Notes: generated by a model not told the origin, from the sequence alone. A stretch of 53,752 bases of DNA from an uncultured Mycoplasmatota bacterium (GCA_900544625.1 UQVR01000005.1:1-53752); one strand, 5' to 3'. Positions 1 through 8,242 are shown, counted from the first letter of the stretch. Numbers and translations are program-made.

Positions 1-366
1 CTATTTTATTATAATAGAGAAATACTAGATGACGAAATGACTTTAGAAGAAGCTAAAAAAGAAGCTAGAGATGAAGCCTTAGCAGAAGGTAGAGCTGAAG
101 GTCTAAAAGAAGGTAGAGCTGAGGGCCTAAAAGAAGGCAGAGCTGAGGGCTTAAAAGAAGGCAAAGCAGAAGGCTTAAAAGAAGGCAAAGCAGAAGGCTT
201 AAAAGAAGGTAGATCTGAAGGCTTAAAAAAAGGCAAAGAAGAAGGTGTTAAACAAAGTAAAATAGACATAGCAAAAGCAATGTTAAAAGAAAATTGTGTT
301 ATAGAATTAATTGCAAAAGTAACTAATCTATCTATTAAAGACATTGAAAAACTAAAAGAGGAGTAA
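1..366 (+). CDS. Rpn-family nuclease/transposase, C-terminal fragment (5' end outside window)
   Basis: The open frame runs in from the window edge (first residues LFYYNREILDDE) and ends at a TAA at 364-366, so only the C-terminus is seen. It consists of a charged helix, six near-perfect octapeptides of the type AEGLKEGR/K, and a closing segment IAKAMLKENC...IAKVTNLSIKDIEKLKEE. This layout is typical of the tail of Rpn (recombination-promoting nuclease; PD-(D/E)XK transposase-like) proteins, whose catalytic domain would lie upstream. A homologous tail is present on the minus strand at the other end of the window. An internal ATG at 37 exists but has no ribosome site, so this is a continuation rather than a small gene. 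The assignment rests on the tail only. Confidence 0.7.
   Translation, partial: LFYYNREILDDEMTLEEAKKEARDEALAEGRAEGLKEGRAEGLKEGRAEGLKEGKAEGLKEGKAEGLKEGRSEGLKKGKEEGVKQSKIDIAKAMLKENCVIELIAKVTNLSIKDIEKLKEE
94..237 (+). repeat. six tandem 24-bp coding repeats
   Basis: Six 24-bp units (94, 118, 142, 166, 190, 214) encode A-E-G-L-K-E-G-R/K. A half unit precedes them (82-93) and a degraded one follows (238-261). Differences between units are mostly third-position changes. Copy number is likely to vary by slippage. Confidence 0.9.
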
Positions 367-380
367 TATCTTCTTTTTTT
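354..380 (+). terminator. intrinsic terminator of the Rpn gene
   Basis: AAAAGAGGAG (354-363) pairs with CTTCTTTT (370-377), with G-U pairs, around the loop TAATAT; a T tract follows. The stop codon lies at the foot of the loop. Confidence 0.6.
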
Positions 381-381
381 G

Positions 382-410
382 TTTACAAAGCAACTTTAAA
401 ATGGTAGTAT
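382..410 (+). promoter_or_regulatory. sigma-A-type promoter for the 434 gene
   Basis: TTTACA (382-387), 17-bp spacer, TAGTAT (405-410), with an extended -10 TG at 402-403. It starts right after the terminator T tract. Confidence 0.55.
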
Positions 411-433
411 AAATATTACTTTGGAGGAAAGTT

Positions 434-1198
434 ATGGAAAAAGTTTATAGTTTTACAAATGAAAATGTTTCTTCTTATTCAGATATATATAATATGAATG
501 GAGCTAATATGCTAACTATTTTAGGTAGTGGTGATCAATATTTTACAGCTATACTAAATGGTGCTAAAAATGTTGAATTAATTGATATAAATGTTATTAG
601 CTGGTATTATTTTGTTTTAAAGTTTACTTCCATAAAGTATTTAAGTTACGAAGAATTTATAAAATTTTTTATTACTGAAAAAATTAATAATAATGTTGTA
701 TATGCAAAAATTAGAAATTATTTACCAAATGACATAAGAAACTTTTTTGATAAAATGGTAATTATTAAAAGTTCATTTTCTAACATTTTGTTGAGTAGTG
801 GTATGACAGAATTGTTTAGTGAAGATGATTACAAAAGATACATACCTTATCTTGAAGAAAATCAATATTATAAGTTGCAAGAAACATTAAGAAGTATAGA
901 ATTACCAGTATTTAGCCATCAAGACTTTCAATATTTTATTAATGAAAACAATAAAAAACAATATGATATAGTGATGTTATCAAATATATATCATTGGATG
1001 AATATGGAGCCTTTAGATTTTAAACGATTATTAGATAAAGCAAATTGTGATGTAATTCAGGCATTATATAGTTGGAATTATGGAACTTTAATGGCAGAAT
1101 TTAAGACTTTAGGATTTGAAATAACAGGTGTTCCACCGGTTGTAAAAAATGAATTTATTGAAGAAAATTATGTATTGACATATAAGAGAACTAAGTAA
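434..1198 (+). CDS. DUF3419-like / SAM-dependent transferase-like protein
   Basis: This is a 254-residue cytosolic protein. Near the N-terminus, LTILGSGDQYFTAIL followed by VELIDIN looks like motif I (glycine loop) and the acidic residue after strand 2 of a Rossmann-type SAM-binding fold. The NxxY/HWM-like segment LSNIYHWM (around residue 185) sits where methyltransferases often carry a substrate loop. The overall look matches DUF3419 proteins (BtaA-type aminocarboxypropyl transferases and uncharacterised relatives), but no substrate can be assigned. The start is fixed by GGAGGAAAG directly upstream. It is transcribed alone between two terminators. The family call is from pattern memory; another class I methyltransferase family is possible. 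Confidence 0.55.
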   Translation: MEKVYSFTNENVSSYSDIYNMNGANMLTILGSGDQYFTAILNGAKNVELIDINVISWYYFVLKFTSIKYLSYEEFIKFFITEKINNNVVYAKIRNYLPNDIRNFFDKMVIIKSSFSNILLSSGMTELFSEDDYKRYIPYLEENQYYKLQETLRSIELPVFSHQDFQYFINENNKKQYDIVMLSNIYHWMNMEPLDFKRLLDKANCDVIQALYSWNYGTLMAEFKTLGFEITGVPPVVKNEFIEENYVLTYKRTK

Positions 1199-1223
1199 TA
1201 TTTAAGTAATATTGCTTTTTTTT
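1194..1223 (+). terminator. terminator that also carries the murD -35 box
   Basis: AGTAATAT (1194-1201) pairs with ATATTGCT (1209-1216; one G-U pair) and is followed by T7. The descending arm contains TTGCTT, which is the likely -35 of the next promoter. Confidence 0.75.
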
Positions 1224-1240
1224 CTTTTAAATAATATAAT
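1212..1240 (+). promoter_or_regulatory. murD promoter overlapping the upstream terminator
   Basis: TTGCTT (1212-1217), exactly 17 bp, TATAAT (1235-1240). The -35 lies in the 3' arm of the preceding terminator. Confidence 0.65.
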
Positions 1241-1256
1241 TAAATAGGTGATAAAT

Positions 1257-2588
1257 ATGTATGAAAATAAAAAAATATTAATTTTAGGGGCAGCTAAAAG
1301 TGGAATTGCTGTTGCTAAATTGTTAGCGGATAAAAATAATAAAATTACAATAACAGATTTAAATCCAATAAATGATGAAATAAAAAAGGAATTAATAGAT
1401 TTGGGTATAAGCGTTGAAATAACAAAAAATCAATTAGATTTGATTGATTCTTCATGGGATATAATAATAAAAAATCCTGCGATAATGTCAACAAGTCCAT
1501 TAATCAAAAAATGTGAAGAATTAAATTTGCGGGTAGAAAATGAAATCGAAGTATCATACCATTTTTTACCTAAAAATATTACTATAATTGGTGTAACTGG
1601 ATCAAATGGAAAAACAACGACAGTCACAATTATCTATAACATGTTAAAATGTTTGGGAAAAAGTGTGGTACTTGGAGGAAATATAGGAACGCCTTTAGCA
1701 GATTTAATTTCTAGTATTAAAGAAAATGATATATTATTACTTGAAATAAGCGATCACCAACTATGTGATATTCATGATTTCAAAACTAATATAAGTGTAT
1801 TAACCAATATATGTCCAACACATTTAGACTATCACGGAACTTATGAACATTACAAAATGACTAAAGCCAAAATATTTAATAAGCATACAGAAAAAGATAT
1901 TGCTATTATCAATTATGAAAATCAAGATGCTATAGATGTAAGTAAAAACATATTATCTCAAAAGTATTATTTTAGTAGTAGAAATAATAAGGTCCAAGCA
2001 TATTTTGATAATGAAGCAATTTATTTAAATGATGTATTAGTATTACATAAAGATGATATTAAATTACAAGGAATTCATAATTATGAAAATATTATGGCTG
2101 CATTACTAGTATGTAGTAATTTTAATTTAGATATTAATAAGATAAAAGATTTTTTAAAAACATTTGGCGGAGTAGAACATCGTCTAGAATTTGTAAGAAA
2201 TTATAATGGCGTAGATTTTTATAATGATTCAAAATCAACAAATCCTACTTCAACAATAACAGCTTTAAAAACATTTAATAAACCAATTCATTTAATTCTT
2301 GGTGGTTTAAATAGAAATCAAGATTATCATGAACTAGATGAGTATATAACCCATGTTAAATATATGTATGCAATAGGTGAAGTAACGGATAGTGTATTTG
2401 AATATGCCAAAAGTATGAATATACCATGCTATAAAGGATATACATTAGATGAAGCTATGAGATTTTTAAAACAAAATATAAAGAGTGGAGAAGTAGTGTT
2501 ATTATCTCCGGGAGCATCAAGTCAAGATCAATATTTGCATTTTGAAGATCGTGGAATCGAATTTAAAAATATAGTTGAAAAATATTAA
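1257..2588 (+). CDS. murD: UDP-N-acetylmuramoylalanine--D-glutamate ligase
   Basis: MurD adds D-Glu to UDP-MurNAc-L-Ala in the cytoplasmic part of peptidoglycan synthesis. It is 443 residues, the usual size. An N-terminal Rossmann-type domain (ILILGAAKSGIAVAKLL) is followed by the Mur ligase P-loop TGSNGKTTT near residue 115, the ATPase-domain segments LLLEISDHQL and NICPTHLDYHGTYEHY, and the C-terminal domain with GGVEHRLEFV, DFYNDSKSTNPTST, LGGLNRNQD and LLSPGASSQDQ, all diagnostic of MurD. A GTG at 1248 would add three residues, but it lies inside the ribosome site AGGTGAT; the ATG at 1257 is 5 nt after it and is preferred. Its own promoter overlaps the upstream terminator. No other mur gene is in the window. 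Confidence 0.96.
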   Translation: MYENKKILILGAAKSGIAVAKLLADKNNKITITDLNPINDEIKKELIDLGISVEITKNQLDLIDSSWDIIIKNPAIMSTSPLIKKCEELNLRVENEIEVSYHFLPKNITIIGVTGSNGKTTTVTIIYNMLKCLGKSVVLGGNIGTPLADLISSIKENDILLLEISDHQLCDIHDFKTNISVLTNICPTHLDYHGTYEHYKMTKAKIFNKHTEKDIAIINYENQDAIDVSKNILSQKYYFSSRNNKVQAYFDNEAIYLNDVLVLHKDDIKLQGIHNYENIMAALLVCSNFNLDINKIKDFLKTFGGVEHRLEFVRNYNGVDFYNDSKSTNPTSTITALKTFNKPIHLILGGLNRNQDYHELDEYITHVKYMYAIGEVTDSVFEYAKSMNIPCYKGYTLDEAMRFLKQNIKSGEVVLLSPGASSQDQYLHFEDRGIEFKNIVEKY

Positions 2589-2603
2589 ATAAGAATGTAT
2601 AAT
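2575..2603 (+). promoter_or_regulatory. sigma-A-type promoter for the 2632 gene
   Basis: TTGAAA (2575-2580, inside the end of murD), 17-bp spacer, TATAAT (2598-2603). Confidence 0.55.
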
Positions 2604-2631
2604 TGTATTATAAGCTAAAGGGGCTGATAAA

Positions 2632-4047
2632 ATGAATGGAGCAAATCCAAATATAAATAATGATAATAGCAATACAAATAGTTTTGGAGCAACAACTTTA
2701 AATACAACTACATTAGGTACAGTATCAAATAGTGTAAATCCTCAAGTATCAACTGGCACTGCAGTTCCAAATCCCACTCCAATGCCAAATGTTACACCTA
2801 ATTTTGGAGAAGTTACAAATAATCCTAGACCGATGCCAAACGTAACTCCCAATGTAGATGTTACACCAAATCCAATGAATAATGTTAATTCAACTGTTGC
2901 GCCTTCAAGTGAAGTTGTACCGACAGTTTCAGAGCCAACACCGATAGCACAACCTATACCTGGAACTGAAAGTCAAACTGATATTAATAACTTAACTGGT
3001 AATACTATTGAAACAAGTAACATTAATATTATGGGACAAAATCCCACTAAGCCAACAAATATTGGAACTGTACCACCAATTAATAACAATACCCAAAAGA
3101 AACCAATAAACAAAATAATATTTATAATATTTATTATAGTGCTTATGGTAGGTGTAGCATTTGGAGTTTATTATTTTCTAAACAAAAGTAACAGCGTTAA
3201 ATTAACAACTAAAGAAATAACAATTGGAATTGGAGATATAGTACCAGATGATGTAAAAAGTTATACATCAAGTATTTCTGGAAATTCAAGTGTATGTAGT
3301 GTAGATAATAAGAATGTTGATACAACTAAAATAGGAGAATATAAAGTAACAATCAAATGTAAAGATAAAACATATGAAACAAAAGTAATTGTAGCAGATA
3401 AAGAAGCACCTAAAACTGAGTTAAGTGTTGTATTTAGGAAAGTAGGAACTTCTGTAAAAGTAGAAGATTTTGTAAAAAGTTGTACAGATCCATCAAATTG
3501 TAAAACATCATTTAAAAATTCTGATCAAGTAAATAAATATCTAGAAACAGCTGGAGGACCATACAAAATAGAAATATTAGCAGAAGATGATAATAAAAAT
3601 CAAACAACATATACTACAGAATTATATGTAACAAGTGAAGATGTATTTTTATATTTAGATTGTTCAAGTAGTGAATCAGAAGTATTAAATTATAATGTAA
3701 AGAAAGTAATTGAAGATATATTTCCAATAGCAAGAACTGATTTTGCTTTTCTAAATGTAGCTAGAAGAGACTATGTTTATACATTTAGTAGTGAAGATGA
3801 ATATAAACAAGTAATTGGTAATAAGGATAATACAATAACATTTGACAATGTTACTGGTTTAGCAATATATGATGATGAAAATAAAGTTTTAACAATTTCA
3901 ACAAATTTACCAGTTGACCAATTAAATAGTGAAAATAATGGATCATTTCCAACAAATTACTCTGATATTTTGAAGTTATATCAAGAAAAGGGGTATCCAG
4001 GAACACAAATATTAAATAATTATCCGAAAACAGAAAAAAGTGAATAA
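2632..4047 (+). CDS. single-pass membrane protein with Asn/Pro/Thr-rich N-terminus and Ig-like ectodomain
   Basis: This is a 471-residue protein of unknown function. Residues 1-155 are low complexity (Asn, Thr, Pro, Val), with two PMPNVTPN stretches and no signal peptide. One membrane segment (about 162-182, IIFIIFIIVLMVGVAFGVYY) is preceded by lysines, which predicts N-terminus in, C-terminus out. Residues 188-265 look like a bacterial Ig-like/DUF5011-type domain (regular GD-V-P, IGEYKVTIKC pattern ending in VIVADKEAPKTEL). The remaining 200 residues are not recognised. The ectodomain has five cysteines, which is unusual here. The neighbouring 4109 gene is also a one-TM envelope protein. A long disordered region on the cytoplasmic side would be unusual; inverted topology cannot be excluded. 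Confidence 0.6.
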   Translation: MNGANPNINNDNSNTNSFGATTLNTTTLGTVSNSVNPQVSTGTAVPNPTPMPNVTPNFGEVTNNPRPMPNVTPNVDVTPNPMNNVNSTVAPSSEVVPTVSEPTPIAQPIPGTESQTDINNLTGNTIETSNINIMGQNPTKPTNIGTVPPINNNTQKKPINKIIFIIFIIVLMVGVAFGVYYFLNKSNSVKLTTKEITIGIGDIVPDDVKSYTSSISGNSSVCSVDNKNVDTTKIGEYKVTIKCKDKTYETKVIVADKEAPKTELSVVFRKVGTSVKVEDFVKSCTDPSNCKTSFKNSDQVNKYLETAGGPYKIEILAEDDNKNQTTYTTELYVTSEDVFLYLDCSSSESEVLNYNVKKVIEDIFPIARTDFAFLNVARRDYVYTFSSEDEYKQVIGNKDNTITFDNVTGLAIYDDENKVLTISTNLPVDQLNSENNGSFPTNYSDILKLYQEKGYPGTQILNNYPKTEKSE

Positions 4048-4064
4048 AAAGCACTTTTTTCTTT
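4034..4064 (+). terminator. intrinsic terminator
   Basis: AAAAAAGTG (4034-4042), loop of 9 nt, CACTTTTTT (4052-4060), then CTTTT. Confidence 0.75.
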
Positions 4065-4108
4065 TATATTATTTAATTTCATGATAAAATAAATGTAATG
4101 GTGATCAT

Positions 4109-4879
4109 ATGGAAAATGAAAAAGAAAATAAATTTTTATTTATATTAGCAGTAACATTGTTAGCAGTACTAGCAGCAATGGTTTTTATTAAAACGTTTAT
4201 GTTTGATAAAAGCAAAGAAGAAAAAATAGATGTACCAGAATCGTTAATAGATGAACTATATTCATATATCAATATTAAAAATTTAAATAATGAGATTTCT
4301 TTTTATGTAGATAATTATATTAATAGTCAAAATCTAGGTTATACTACCATAGCTAAAATGACATATAATTATATTAATAAATATGATAATTTAAAAATTG
4401 AATCAGTAAACGATACTGATAAAAGTCTTTTTAAAGAAGACGGAACACTATTAAATAAAATTAAGATAAATGACTTTGAAGAAGATGTAACTTCAATAAT
4501 ATCAAAAAGTAATTTTGGATTAAATGAACATTTTAATAAATTTGATATAGACGAAAATACTAGTGCATATATTAAAGGAGAATACTTATTTATTTATAAA
4601 AGAAATGAGCCAATTGATAGTAATTATGTTTCATATCGTGGGCTAATAAGTTACACTTTACTTGATAATGCTAATAAAATACAATTAACAGAATACTATT
4701 TAATATGTGATAAAATTTCAAAAGTTTGTTATGATAGTAACAACGAAGAGAAAAATACTTATATAACCTATAGTGAAGATTTAAATGTGTCCACTATGAT
4801 TGACAAGTTAAAAAAATACGTTCACACATTTGAAAAAATAGGTGAAAAATATAAATGGATTAGTGTAGAAGGTTTATAA
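4109..4879 (+). CDS. uncharacterised membrane-anchored protein
   Basis: This is a 256-residue protein. A short charged start (MENEKENK) is followed by a single hydrophobic helix (about 9-31) and a roughly 220-residue extracytoplasmic domain rich in Asn, Asp and Tyr. The two cysteines near residues 205-212 (LICDKISKVC) could form a disulphide. No known domain is recognised. A GGTGATC ribosome site precedes the ATG, and a TGATAAAAT extended -10 lies at 4083-4090. It is followed after 20 nt by the 4900 gene, so the two are probably co-transcribed. It resembles the other one-TM envelope proteins of this window (42692, 44173) in layout only. Confidence 0.55.
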   Translation: MENEKENKFLFILAVTLLAVLAAMVFIKTFMFDKSKEEKIDVPESLIDELYSYINIKNLNNEISFYVDNYINSQNLGYTTIAKMTYNYINKYDNLKIESVNDTDKSLFKEDGTLLNKIKINDFEEDVTSIISKSNFGLNEHFNKFDIDENTSAYIKGEYLFIYKRNEPIDSNYVSYRGLISYTLLDNANKIQLTEYYLICDKISKVCYDSNNEEKNTYITYSEDLNVSTMIDKLKKYVHTFEKIGEKYKWISVEGL

Positions 4880-4899
4880 CAAACATTTGGGGGATAATT

Positions 4900-5925
4900 A
4901 TGGATATATATGCATATACTTACGATACTTTTGTAATATTTACTGAAAATTTAAATTTATTACATATAGGTAATAAAGATTTAATAGTTAATGACATATT
5001 AGATTTTTTAACAAACAAAAACGATAAATACGATGAAGAATACATGAAAATTGTAACGAGTGATTTTAAGGACATAGAATCTATAAAAAGAGTAATCATG
5101 CTTATAATTGCTAGTAAATCTTATATGTTTAATTATTATGACTATTGGCATGAAATAAACATTGAGCAAAGTAAAAATATGTTAGAAGAAATAGAAAGTA
5201 TGAGTATGCAACAAATAATTAGAGCATTTTATAGGAGAGATGAATTAATAGAATGCTTACTTGAAGACTTTTTTTCCTATATTAATAGACCATACATATT
5301 TCAAAATAAGTGTAAATCTTTAATAATTGACAATGGTAAAAAAGACATAATATTAAAAATTAATCCCTTTGAAGCACTAGATTTATATGACTGTATAGAT
5401 GACGATAAATATACCAACTCTGAAATATGTATACAATTATTTATGGACTTTTATGATAAAAGTTTATTATACAGTTTTAATGATGATTATGGAGAAGCTG
5501 ATCAATATTCCTGCTCAGAAGAATTTTTGGTAGAAACATTTATCAGTAAACTAAGAAATTATTTTAATGATGAGAAAAAGTTTATAATTTTTATAAGATA
5601 TATAATATCAAATGTTTATGAGACTATAGTAACAGAGTTGAATGGTAATAATTACGATTACAAAAAATATCTAGACATAGTATATAGTATTGAAAAGACT
5701 GAAACCGATGAAATTTTAAGTAGATTTTTATCAGATTACAAGTTTGCCTTAAATATAATTGATGCATTTTTAGAAGGTAACGATTATTTAGTAGAAGGTG
5801 ACCTTTTATGTAAAAGAGAAATGTTTAAAAAATCAGGTAATATAAGTTTACTTAGAAAACTAAATCCATTTTACCTTGAAGAGGAAATAATTTATAAAAA
5901 AATTAAAGAAACTAGTGAAAGCTAG
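4900..5925 (+). CDS. uncharacterised helical cytosolic protein
   Basis: This 341-residue protein has no signal peptide or membrane segment. It is very rich in Asp, Glu, Tyr and Ile, with predicted long helices (for example residues 180-260). No motif is recognised. The start is fixed by TTGGGGGAT 8 nt upstream of the ATG. It lies 20 nt behind the 4109 membrane protein, probably in one transcript, and ends at a bidirectional terminator facing the sortase gene. Function cannot be inferred. Confidence 0.5.
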   Translation: MDIYAYTYDTFVIFTENLNLLHIGNKDLIVNDILDFLTNKNDKYDEEYMKIVTSDFKDIESIKRVIMLIIASKSYMFNYYDYWHEINIEQSKNMLEEIESMSMQQIIRAFYRRDELIECLLEDFFSYINRPYIFQNKCKSLIIDNGKKDIILKINPFEALDLYDCIDDDKYTNSEICIQLFMDFYDKSLLYSFNDDYGEADQYSCSEEFLVETFISKLRNYFNDEKKFIIFIRYIISNVYETIVTELNGNNYDYKKYLDIVYSIEKTETDEILSRFLSDYKFALNIIDAFLEGNDYLVEGDLLCKREMFKKSGNISLLRKLNPFYLEEEIIYKKIKETSES

Positions 5926-5933
5926 TTTCTTTT
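5908..5933. terminator. bidirectional terminator between convergent genes
   Basis: GAAACTAG (5908-5915) pairs perfectly with CTAGTTTC (5922-5929) and has T runs on both sides. It serves the 4900 gene and the sortase gene on the other strand. Confidence 0.75.
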
Positions 5934-7501
5934 CAATCATCTAATAAGACAGCATGAACGACATATTTATTATATTCATCAGCACAAGTAGATAAAGTTA
6001 ATATTTTATCATCTTCATCCAAATCAACACCAAAATTATAAATGCTCCTATCTTTAATCATATTAAACATCTTCATTTTAGTTTCTTTATCTGGAAAAAG
6101 CACTTGTAAATAATCTACAGTAGTTTCTATTTTATACATAGAAAATATTTTATAATGTAATTCTTCATAAAGAGTTTTAACGGTTATTATTTGATTGTCT
6201 GGCTTTGAATACCAATTATATCTCATCATATTTTGTAAATTACCGAACATAATGCCATTGTAATATCTATTGTGGGCATATAGAATAAGATTATCACTTA
6301 AATTAACAACATCATTACGAAAATCCATAAATACCCACCCATTTTTATCTTCTTTTCTATATATATTATGAGATAAATAGTATTGATTGTCGGTAGATTG
6401 TACAACGGGGTAATCAATATTTGTATTAGGAACAGTTACCCATCCAACAGTTTCAGGATTAATCATATAAATACTTGCCACTTCTTTATTATTAACTAAT
6501 TTATCATTATCGGATTTATTTTCATTTAATTTATTAATAATGGTTTCTGTCTCATTTAAAGAAATAACTTCTTTTAGTTCTTTTTGTATTTCATTTACTT
6601 GATCCATTGAAGTATAATTATCATAAAAAACATATCCAAAAGTAAATGTAATAATTAATATAATAATATAACCACAAGTTTTTAAAATGCTATTATTGGT
6701 TTGTTTTAGAATATTTTCTTTCAAATAATCATTACTATATTCTAATCTAAAATATATTTTATACCTTTTACTTTTCTTTTTATTATAATTTATAAGATAA
6801 TTTATTGTATCTTCATTTAAATTATTAGAATGAATTATAATTTTAATATTCTTTTTATTATACTTTCTCAGAATTTTTATAATATATTCCAAATCATTTT
6901 TATTTACATAATCAACGTTTATATTTTTCAAATACTTATTAATTGAACAAAATGCTTCAAAGTCTTCCTCGTCTTGCAAGGATAATGGTAAATCCATATG
7001 TAAAGTTATTTTATAAAACATACTAGAAAAAATACTTAAATTGTTTTGTAACATAAAATTAGAAAGATAAAGAATTTCATTTCTTGACTCAACTATAATA
7101 TGATATTTATCTAAGTACTCAATCATAAAAGGTTGAAGGTTATAACAATTTAAATTTTTTATATTAGTTTTAGTAATTGCCTCACATATTTTAAATGTTA
7201 AAGGAGAATCTTCTTTTAATATTAAATTAATAATAGATTTATTGTTTTTTATAATATTTAAAATCATTATTATGAATTCATTTTTTTCAATTAATAAAGT
7301 ATCAATTTTATAAGAAGTAACAATTTCATTAATAAAACTTGCTACAATTTTGTTGTTTGTTACTAAATACTCATCAGAAAATATTAGTTCATCAGAACTA
7401 ATTACATTGGTATTTAATAAGTTTTTATAATTTGTTGACAACTTTATTTTTTCTTTAATAACTAATGTATTGTCTTTAATTTTAAATAATAATTTTTTCA
7501 T
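5933..7501 (-). CDS. class B sortase with an extra cytoplasmic N-terminal domain
   Basis: This is a membrane transpeptidase that cleaves sorting motifs and attaches proteins to peptidoglycan. The 522 residues are about twice the usual length. Residues 1-270 form a soluble, unrecognised alpha/beta-looking domain; one TM helix follows (about 272-291); residues 330-522 are the sortase barrel. Visible hallmarks are INPETVGWVTVPNTNIDYPVVQ, NGWVFMDFRN, LYAHN (catalytic His about 410) and TLSTC (catalytic Cys about 506). The residue that normally is the catalytic Arg before the last strand reads Lys (ADEYNKYVVHAVL, Lys about 512). The divergent neighbour at 7640 carries a TKTG-type sorting signal and is the likely substrate. 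The N-terminal domain could be regulatory; this is inference. Confidence 0.88.
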   Translation of the reverse strand: MKKLLFKIKDNTLVIKEKIKLSTNYKNLLNTNVISSDELIFSDEYLVTNNKIVASFINEIVTSYKIDTLLIEKNEFIIMILNIIKNNKSIINLILKEDSPLTFKICEAITKTNIKNLNCYNLQPFMIEYLDKYHIIVESRNEILYLSNFMLQNNLSIFSSMFYKITLHMDLPLSLQDEEDFEAFCSINKYLKNINVDYVNKNDLEYIIKILRKYNKKNIKIIIHSNNLNEDTINYLINYNKKKSKRYKIYFRLEYSNDYLKENILKQTNNSILKTCGYIIILIITFTFGYVFYDNYTSMDQVNEIQKELKEVISLNETETIINKLNENKSDNDKLVNNKEVASIYMINPETVGWVTVPNTNIDYPVVQSTDNQYYLSHNIYRKEDKNGWVFMDFRNDVVNLSDNLILYAHNRYYNGIMFGNLQNMMRYNWYSKPDNQIITVKTLYEELHYKIFSMYKIETTVDYLQVLFPDKETKMKMFNMIKDRSIYNFGVDLDEDDKILTLSTCADEYNKYVVHAVLLDD

Positions 7502-7600
7502 AATAACAAATCCTTATATACTATTTACTATATTATAATAACACAAATTTACACTTTTTAGTATATTTTTATAAAAATTGTGTTGTTTTTTGTATTTTTA

Positions 7601-7609
7601 TGATATAAT
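7601..7609 (+). promoter_or_regulatory. extended -10 promoter of the surface-protein gene
   Basis: TGATATAAT (TG at 7601, TATAAT 7604-7609). No good -35 at 17 bp; TTGTTT at 7583 has 15-bp spacing. Confidence 0.6.
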
Positions 7610-7639
7610 TTAGACATAATAAAGATAGGAGAGATGATA

Positions 7640-8194
7640 GTGGTGAAAAAATTTATAGGATTAGTTGCATTAGTAGTAGCTTTAGCTTTACCAATTAGTG
7701 TAAATGCAGCATCATTAAAAACAAAATGTGATAAAACTTGTCCAACAGCAGATGGAAAATGTACAGCCACATGTGCCGTTACTGTTGAAGGAAATGAAGC
7801 AACATTAACTACTTTTTCAGGAACGCTTGAAGTAGTAGGTGATGGAGTAACAGTTAAAGATTTTAAAGCTGGTGAAGGATGGACAAAAGTATCACCTACA
7901 GATGCTGAACTTGCTAGTAAATCAATTCCAGTTAGTTTTATGTCAACAGATGGAATTAAAGATTCGAATTTTACATTGATGACATTTAATCTTGAATTAG
8001 AAAGTGCTGCGGTAGATTGTACATTAAATTTAAAAAATCCATCAATTGGTCAAGAAACAAAAGTAACAATTACTACAACTACTGAAACTAAAACTGGTGC
8101 ATCACTTCCAATTGCTATAGTTGCTATTGGAGTTGTTGGTGCTACAGTCATTTATGCAACAACTAAGAAAAACAAAAAATTATACAAAATATAA
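7640..8194 (+). CDS. secreted cell-wall-anchored protein, probable sortase substrate
   Basis: The protein begins with a signal peptide (VVKKFIGLVALVVALALPISVNA, cleavage after NAA) and has a mature domain with five cysteines near its start (KCDKTC...KCTATC) plus one near residue 133. It ends in a cell-wall sorting signal: TETKTGAS, a hydrophobic helix, then TTKKNKK. TKTGA stands where LPxTG or NPxTG would stand. The ribosome site AGGAGAG (7627-7633) abuts an ATG at 7634, so the GTG at 7640 (or 7643) with normal spacing is the likelier start. The gene is divergent from the sortase, lies between a strong extended -10 and a strong terminator, and is probably well expressed. The fold is not recognised; the CNA/cohesin-like beta pattern is only suggestive. 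Confidence 0.8.
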   Translation: MVKKFIGLVALVVALALPISVNAASLKTKCDKTCPTADGKCTATCAVTVEGNEATLTTFSGTLEVVGDGVTVKDFKAGEGWTKVSPTDAELASKSIPVSFMSTDGIKDSNFTLMTFNLELESAAVDCTLNLKNPSIGQETKVTITTTTETKTGASLPIAIVAIGVVGATVIYATTKKNKKLYKI

Positions 8195-8203
8195 TTAAAT
8201 TTT

Positions 8204-8232
8204 AACAATCTTGTTTGCAAGATTGTTTTTTT
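8204..8232 (+). terminator. strong intrinsic terminator
   Basis: Perfect 10-bp stem AACAATCTTG (8204-8213) / CAAGATTGTT (8218-8227), loop TTTG, T tract to 8232. The loop and 3' arm contain TTGCAA, the likely lysS -35. Confidence 0.9.
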
Positions 8233-8242
8233 ATGGTAAAAT
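8215..8242 (+). promoter_or_regulatory. lysS promoter inside the preceding terminator
   Basis: TTGCAA (8215-8220), 16 bp, TAAAAT (8237-8242) with extended TGG. The -35 is in the loop and 3' arm of the terminator hairpin. Confidence 0.6.

Noticed and set aside
9..344. Minus-strand ORF rich in LPSFKPSA repeats
   Set aside because: It is the mirror of the 24-bp coding repeats of the Rpn tail and has no ribosome site.
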